From contig CAMNHF010000015.1 of the NCBI GenBank assembly GCA_946538975.1, forward strand, positions 1 to 33,704: a stretch of DNA of 33,704 nucleotides. The letters are read 5' to 3'. Made by a program: the position numbers and the translations under genes. The notes below the pieces were generated by a model. That model saw only the letters and a list, made by a program, of their open reading frames with translations. It had not been told where the DNA came from and did not search any database. The stretch comes from an uncultured Clostridia bacterium. GTDB lineage: Bacteria > Bacillota > Clostridia > Christensenellales > Aristaeellaceae. Shown one piece after another: positions 29,469 to 33,704 of this stretch. Position 1 is the stretch's first letter. Each line of letters opens with the position of its first letter.

Positions 29469-32400
29469 TTACTTCCAGATCTGCGTGGGGGCGGTGCCGT
29501 AGCCGGCGGGATAGACGCCCTCGGTGACCAGGCGGAAGCCCAGGTCGGCGTTGTAGTTGTGGCCGCCGCTCACCGCGATCAGCTCCACGGAGATGCCGTC
29601 CTCGCCCAGGACGGACACCAGGCCGGGGATGTCGTCGCGCTGCACGGTCGGGGCCACCTCCGCCGGATAGTCCGCGCGGATGGTGTACACGCCGGGATAG
29701 AGATCCTCAAAGGTGTAGAAGCCGTAGGCGTCGGTGACGGTGCTGGCCACCTCGGTACCGTCCTGCAGCAGGTGCAGGGTCAGGCCGGGCAGGCCGCCCT
29801 CGGTGCTGTCCTGCAGGCCGTTCATGTTCAGATCCAGCCAGCACAGGTCGCCGAGCTTGCCGTTGAGCACGCTGCCGATGTCGTAGTCCAGCACGTCGGA
29901 GCCCATGCGCAGCGTCAGCACGGGGCTGGAGGCGCTGCGGCCGTCGCAGGCGGTCATCACGCTGATGAGGCCGCCCTCGCCCAGGCGGATGTCGTCCGGA
30001 TGCACGACCACCTGGCCCTGGGGCAGGGTGACCTGCAGGATGTACTCGCCCGGCATCAGCTTCTCAAACACGTACCGGCCGTCCTCGCCGCTGGTCACGG
30101 TGTCCAGCAGCTCGCCCGCGCTGCCGCACAGGGAGACGGCCGCGCCGGTCAGCGGCACGACGGTGCCGTTCTGGTCCAGCCAGACGCGTCCGCCCATGGA
30201 GGCGTAGCGAATGAGGCCGAGCCGCAGATGATCCAGGTGGTCGCCGCCGCGCAGGGTCAGCTGCTCCATCACCGCCGTGCGGCTGCCGTCGTCGGCCATC
30301 GCGAAGGTGGTGTCGCCGGCGACGGCCAGCTGGGCCGCGTCGTCCAGCCTGAAGCGCAGGGCGTAGGTGCCGGGGATCAGGGATTCGGAGGCGAAGCGGC
30401 CGTCCGCGTCGGCGGTCAGCACGCCGTACAGGCTGCCGTCCGCGTTCAGCATTTCGACCTGCATGCCGGCGCCGGGGTTCTCGCCGGCGTCGTGGAGGCC
30501 GTTGTTGTTCTCATCCAGCCAGATGAGGCCGGAGAGGGAGGCGGGCTGCACCAGGCCGATCTCCTGATCGAACCAGGCCGCGCCCATGGGGATGTCCAGG
30601 GGGGTGAGCACGCCGTCCGCGCCGGTCTCCAGCGGCAGGCCGATGTCGATCAGCCGGGAGAAGACCAGGCCCTCGGGCAGGGTGATGGACAGGGTGTACT
30701 GGTCGGCGCGCAGGTTGTCAATGCGGAAGGCGCCGTCCGCGCCGGTCTGCGCGGTGACCGCGAAGAGCTCGGGCCGAGTGGGCGTCAGGGTGATGGTGAC
30801 GCCGCTGACCGCCGCCTCGCCCGCGTCCCGCAGGCCGTTGCTGTTCTCATCGCGGAAGAAGCCGCCGTCCAGCAGGCCCAGGCCGATGCCGCCGCACAGG
30901 GGCGCGGTGATCGTGGTGCCGGGGTCGACGCGGAAGCTGGCCGTCGTCGCCACGTGGTCCAGCACGCTCATGCCGGGATCGGTCAGCACAAACTGGCTGT
31001 TTTCGGTCAGCTCATAACGGAGATAGTAGGTGCCGGGCATCACGGCGTCAAATTTGAAGGCGCCGCTGGCGGAGAGCGGGCTGGTGTAGGTCTGGCCGCC
31101 CTCGTCGATCAGGGAGACCACCGCGCCGGCGAGGCCGCCTTCCCCGGCGTCATAGGCGCCGTTGTCGTTCTCGTCGCCGAAGATCGTGCCCTTGACCGTA
31201 CCGGGCTGAATCATGCCGGCGTTGATGCGCAGGTCGTCGTCGGCGTAAACGGCCATCAGCTCGGTGGAGGCGACGCCGCTGCCCCGGTTGATGACCTGGC
31301 TGCCCTCGCCGGTGGTCGTGAAGGCCAGGCCGGGCGCCGCGGTGATGGAGACCGTGTAATCGCCGGGCATCAGGTTCTCAAAGCTGTAGCTGCCGCTGCG
31401 GCCGGTGCTGGTGTGGGCCACCTGGAGGCCGCCCTTGTCCAGCAGATACACCTGGATGCCGCTCTGGCCGTCCTCGCCGTTGTCCATCCGGCCGGAGTAG
31501 TTCTCGTCCATGTAGACCGTGCCGGAGATCGTCGCGGGCCGCACCAGGCCGATGTAGATCATGCGGTTCTCGCCGGCGGGGAGGTCGAAGACGTCCACCG
31601 TGCCGGCGCGGTTGCCCTCGCGGGCGGTGACGACGTTGCCGGTCTCGCCGCTGCCCAGAATGCTGTAGGAGGAGCCGTTGGACGGCAGGGTGGAGCGGAT
31701 GTAGTACTTCTTCGGGCGCAGGCTGCCGAACACCGCCTCGCCGTCCGCGCCGGTGGTGATGCTGTCCACCTGTGCATCCTGGAAGTCGCGGTAGAGCACC
31801 AGCTTCACGCCGGACACCCCGGGCTCGCCCTCGTCATAGCGGCCGTTGTAGTTCCGGTCCATGAAGCAGCGGACCGTCACCTTGGAGGCCTGCAGCAGGC
31901 CGATGTACTCGCCGGTGACGTCGCTGGGCGTGTTCAGGTCCACGGTCACCTGGCCGGTGGAGGAGTTGTCCAGCAGGTTGTTGCTGGAGAGCACGGTGCG
32001 CTGGCGGGAATTGCCCGCGGTGGCCGTGTTGGTGAAGACCATGCCGTCCGGCAGGGTGAAGCGCAGGTTGTAGGCGCCCGCCCGCAGCTGGGACAGGGTG
32101 TAATTGCCGTTCTCGTCGGTGACGGTCTGATAGACCAGGCCGTTCTTGCGGCCGGCCGCCTCGACGATCATGCCGGCCAGGCCCGGCTCGGCGGGATCGT
32201 GCAGGCCGTCCTCGTTGCTGTCCATGAAGACGCGGCCGGAGATGCTGGCGCAGATCACCGTGCCGATGCCGCAGTGCCAGGTCTGGCCGCGGCCCACGGT
32301 GAAGGCCTCGCTCTCCTGCACGGTGGCGCTCTGCCGCTCCATCACGCTGGACTTCTCGCTGTCGGTCTTCTTGCCCTTCTCGCCGTAGGCGCGGCCCACG

Positions 32401-33704
32401 GGCAGGGTGGAGCGGATGAGATAGGTGCCCTCGGGCAGGCCGCGGAAGAGCACGATGCCCCGGCCGTCGCTCAGCTCGCTGGCGATGACGGCATCGCCGC
32501 TGTCGGTGCGCTCGATCAGCTCCACCTGAATGCCGGCGACGCCCTCATCGTACTGCTCCATGGCGCCGTTGTGGTTCTTGTCGTTGAAGGCGATGACGGA
32601 AACCGCGCTGTTGCCGCTGCCCAGCACGCCGGCCTTCTCAGGCAGCGCGCGGGGGGCCACATAGCTGCGCTCGCGGCTCGGCGAGAGCAGGCTCTCGGGA
32701 TCCGCTGCGGGCTCGGGCGTGGCCACGGTGACCAGCGGCGCGGCATCCGTCTCCGCGGAGGCGCCGCTCACCGGCGCGGGGGCCTCCGTCGGCAGCGAAA
32801 GCTCCGTCAGCTCCAGCTCCTCGATCGTCTCGAGCATCAGATCTTCTGTCGGCGCGGGGGTGGGCGCCTCGGTGGGTTCGGGGGTCGGCGCTTCGGTGGG
32901 CACCGCTGTGGGTTCGGGGGTCGGAACTTCGGTGGGTTCTGCCGTGGGTTCAGGCGTCGGCACCGCCGTGGGCTCGGGCGTCGGTTCCGCGGTGGGCGCG
33001 GGGGTGGGTTCTTCGGTGGGCATGGGCGTGACGGCCTCCGCCTCAATCACGACGGCCTCGGGGTTCTCCAGAGCGGCCAGCGTGGCCGCACCGAGGGAGG
33101 TCTGCGTGATGGCGGGCAGGACGGTGTTTTCGGTCAGCTGGATGTCGCGGGCGGCGATGACGCCGAATTCATCCTCCGTGAAGCTCCAGCCTTCGCCCTC
33201 GAAGCTGCCGTCGGGCAGCTCAATCTCCGCGTGCCAGCGGCCGACCGCCAGCGCACCGGACAGGAAGCTGCCCTCATCCAGCATCAGGGCGTACTTCTTG
33301 CCGTTGCCGCTCAGGATCACACGCACGCCATCCGCGGCCTCCTCCTCCGCGTCCGGGATCGGCAGCAGGCTGACCTGGCCGGAAATGGTCGCGGTCTCGT
33401 CCAGTTCGATGTTCTCCATGCCCGCAAAAATGTCCTCGGTGGGCGCGGGCGTGGGTTCCTCGGTGGGTTCGGGAGTCGGCACTTCGGTGGGCACGGGGGT
33501 GGGTTCTTCCGTAGGTTCAGGCGTGGGGACTTCGGTGGGCACGGGGGTGGGTTCTTCCGTAGGTTCAGGCGTGGGGACTTCCGTGGGCACGGGAGTGGGG
33601 ACTTCCGTAGGTTCAGGCGTGGGGACTTCCGTGGGCACGGGAGTGGGTTCTTCCGTGGGTTCGGGAGTCGGCACTTCCGTGGGTTCGGGAGTCGGCACTT
33701 CCGT
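29469..33704 (-). CDS. Giant surface/secreted protein: Pro/Thr/Glu repeats and nine SdrD-B-like domains (N-terminus outside the window)
   Basis: The frame is open to the window edge, giving at least 1411 residues without the true start. From the N-terminal side: a [14 protein letters not shown] repeat (33704 to about 33430), one beta-sandwich-like domain (about 33425-33030), a second PTEP block (about 33025-32840), a linker, then nine SdrD-B/Cna-B-like domains. Each opens with a D-x-N-x-(N/D)-G-x-x-D-x-G-E calcium-type loop, centred near 32565, 32208, 31847, 31495, 31160, 30840, 30500, 30182 and 29825, and ends with L-x-P-G-x-Y-x-L. The eighth (30182) has lost most of its loop. No LPxTG motif or membrane helix follows the last domain (ends [10 protein letters not shown]), so anchoring, if any, is N-terminal. 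Role in adhesion or as a stalk is inferred. Confidence 0.88.
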   Translation of the reverse strand, partial: TEVPTPEPTEVPTPEPTEEPTPVPTEVPTPEPTEVPTPVPTEVPTPEPTEEPTPVPTEVPTPEPTEEPTPVPTEVPTPEPTEEPTPAPTEDIFAGMENIELDETATISGQVSLLPIPDAEEEAADGVRVILSGNGKKYALMLDEGSFLSGALAVGRWHAEIELPDGSFEGEGWSFTEDEFGVIAARDIQLTENTVLPAITQTSLGAATLAALENPEAVVIEAEAVTPMPTEEPTPAPTAEPTPEPTAVPTPEPTAEPTEVPTPEPTAVPTEAPTPEPTEAPTPAPTEDLMLETIEELELTELSLPTEAPAPVSGASAETDAAPLVTVATPEPAADPESLLSPSRERSYVAPRALPEKAGVLGSGNSAVSVIAFNDKNHNGAMEQYDEGVAGIQVELIERTDSGDAVIASELSDGRGIVLFRGLPEGTYLIRSTLPVGRAYGEKGKKTDSEKSSVMERQSATVQESEAFTVGRGQTWHCGIGTVICASISGRVFMDSNEDGLHDPAEPGLAGMIVEAAGRKNGLVYQTVTDENGNYTLSQLRAGAYNLRFTLPDGMVFTNTATAGNSRQRTVLSSNNLLDNSSTGQVTVDLNTPSDVTGEYIGLLQASKVTVRCFMDRNYNGRYDEGEPGVSGVKLVLYRDFQDAQVDSITTGADGEAVFGSLRPKKYYIRSTLPSNGSSYSILGSGETGNVVTAREGNRAGTVDVFDLPAGENRMIYIGLVRPATISGTVYMDENYSGRMDNGEDGQSGIQVYLLDKGGLQVAHTSTGRSGSYSFENLMPGDYTVSITAAPGLAFTTTGEGSQVINRGSGVASTELMAVYADDDLRINAGMIQPGTVKGTIFGDENDNGAYDAGEGGLAGAVVSLIDEGGQTYTSPLSASGAFKFDAVMPGTYYLRYELTENSQFVLTDPGMSVLDHVATTASFRVDPGTTITAPLCGGIGLGLLDGGFFRDENSNGLRDAGEAAVSGVTITLTPTRPELFAVTAQTGADGAFRIDNLRADQYTLSITLPEGLVFSRLIDIGLPLETGADGVLTPLDIPMGAAWFDQEIGLVQPASLSGLIWLDENNNGLHDAGENPGAGMQVEMLNADGSLYGVLTADADGRFASESLIPGTYALRFRLDDAAQLAVAGDTTFAMADDGSRTAVMEQLTLRGGDHLDHLRLGLIRYASMGGRVWLDQNGTVVPLTGAAVSLCGSAGELLDTVTSGEDGRYVFEKLMPGEYILQVTLPQGQVVVHPDDIRLGEGGLISVMTACDGRSASSPVLTLRMGSDVLDYDIGSVLNGKLGDLCWLDLNMNGLQDSTEGGLPGLTLHLLQDGTEVASTVTDAYGFYTFEDLYPGVYTIRADYPAEVAPTVQRDDIPGLVSVLGEDGISVELIAVSGGHNYNADLGFRLVTEGVYPAGYGTAPTQIWK
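33481..33576 (-). repeat. Perfect 48-bp tandem repeat in the PTEP-coding region
   Basis: 33481-33528 and 33529-33576 are identical; 24-bp half units with a few substitutions continue to the window end and more diverged copies lie at about 32860-33020. Each 12 bp encodes a P-T-x-P/E tetrad. Units are multiples of three, so slippage changes length without frameshift. Confidence 0.85.

Noticed and set aside
33430..33704. Regular repeats considered as a CRISPR array
   Set aside because: Units are contiguous without unique spacers and stay in frame with a Pro/Thr/Glu-rich protein.

Overview
The window looks like a chromosomal segment of a GC-rich, low-cultivation member of the Clostridia (Oscillospiraceae/Christensenellales-like gut Firmicutes) carrying one end of an integrated mobilizable element. 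The evidence is AGGAGG-type ribosome sites at almost every gene, a T-box leader in front of trpS, the Firmicutes-type rbfA-nrnA-truB-ribF cluster, a bifunctional Rel, an RNase PH/RdgB fusion and a Tn4451-type mobilization/recombinase module. The assignment to class is firm; anything finer is inference.

Region 1 (1-about 5400) is the right part of a mobilizable transposon: a sigma-70-region-4-like regulator cut by the window edge, two DUF3847-type small proteins, a hairpin-rich stretch that is a good oriT candidate, a MobA/MobL relaxase whose only sensible start codon is ATA, TnpW, and a large serine recombinase as the last gene. Region 2 (5400-11850) is ordinary chromosome: asnA with a YfcE-like phosphodiesterase, an orphan beta-class DNA methyltransferase, a response regulator that has lost its phosphorylation residues, the rph-rdgB fusion and an MBL-fold hydrolase. 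Region 3 (11852-20774) is one long minus-strand run, recJ - rel - Nudix/HAD fusion - rbfA - nrnA - truB - ribF, tied together by short gaps and ATGA overlaps: DNA repair, stringent response, ribosome maturation, RNA turnover, tRNA modification and flavin metabolism. Two enzymes in it look remodelled: the Nudix half lacks its catalytic glutamates and RibF lacks the flavokinase core motif.

Region 4 (20775-27820) is more accessory. It holds a palindromic intergenic repeat, a zinc-ribbon microprotein, a lower-GC island with a divergent XRE repressor and a one-pass membrane protein, the tldD-tldE (pmbA) pair, a 27-residue hydrophobic peptide coupled to a small membrane protein, a DUF2085 protein whose 3' end overlaps that gene, and a nine-helix membrane protein with a SHOCT-like tail behind an array of TTGCGCAA palindromes. 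Region 5 (27820-33704) has a dispersed repeat, a Trp-specific T-box with trpS, and the C-terminal 1411 residues of a very large secreted or surface protein built of Pro/Thr/Glu repeats and nine SdrD-B-like domains; its N-terminus lies beyond the window.

No tRNA, rRNA or CRISPR array was seen. The best candidates for something undescribed are the microprotein/membrane-protein pair at 25.7-26.2 kb, the XRE/membrane-protein island at 21.3-22.7 kb, the degenerate-Nudix/HAD fusion, the phosphorylation-independent response regulator and the giant repeat protein. None of these is proved by sequence reading alone.
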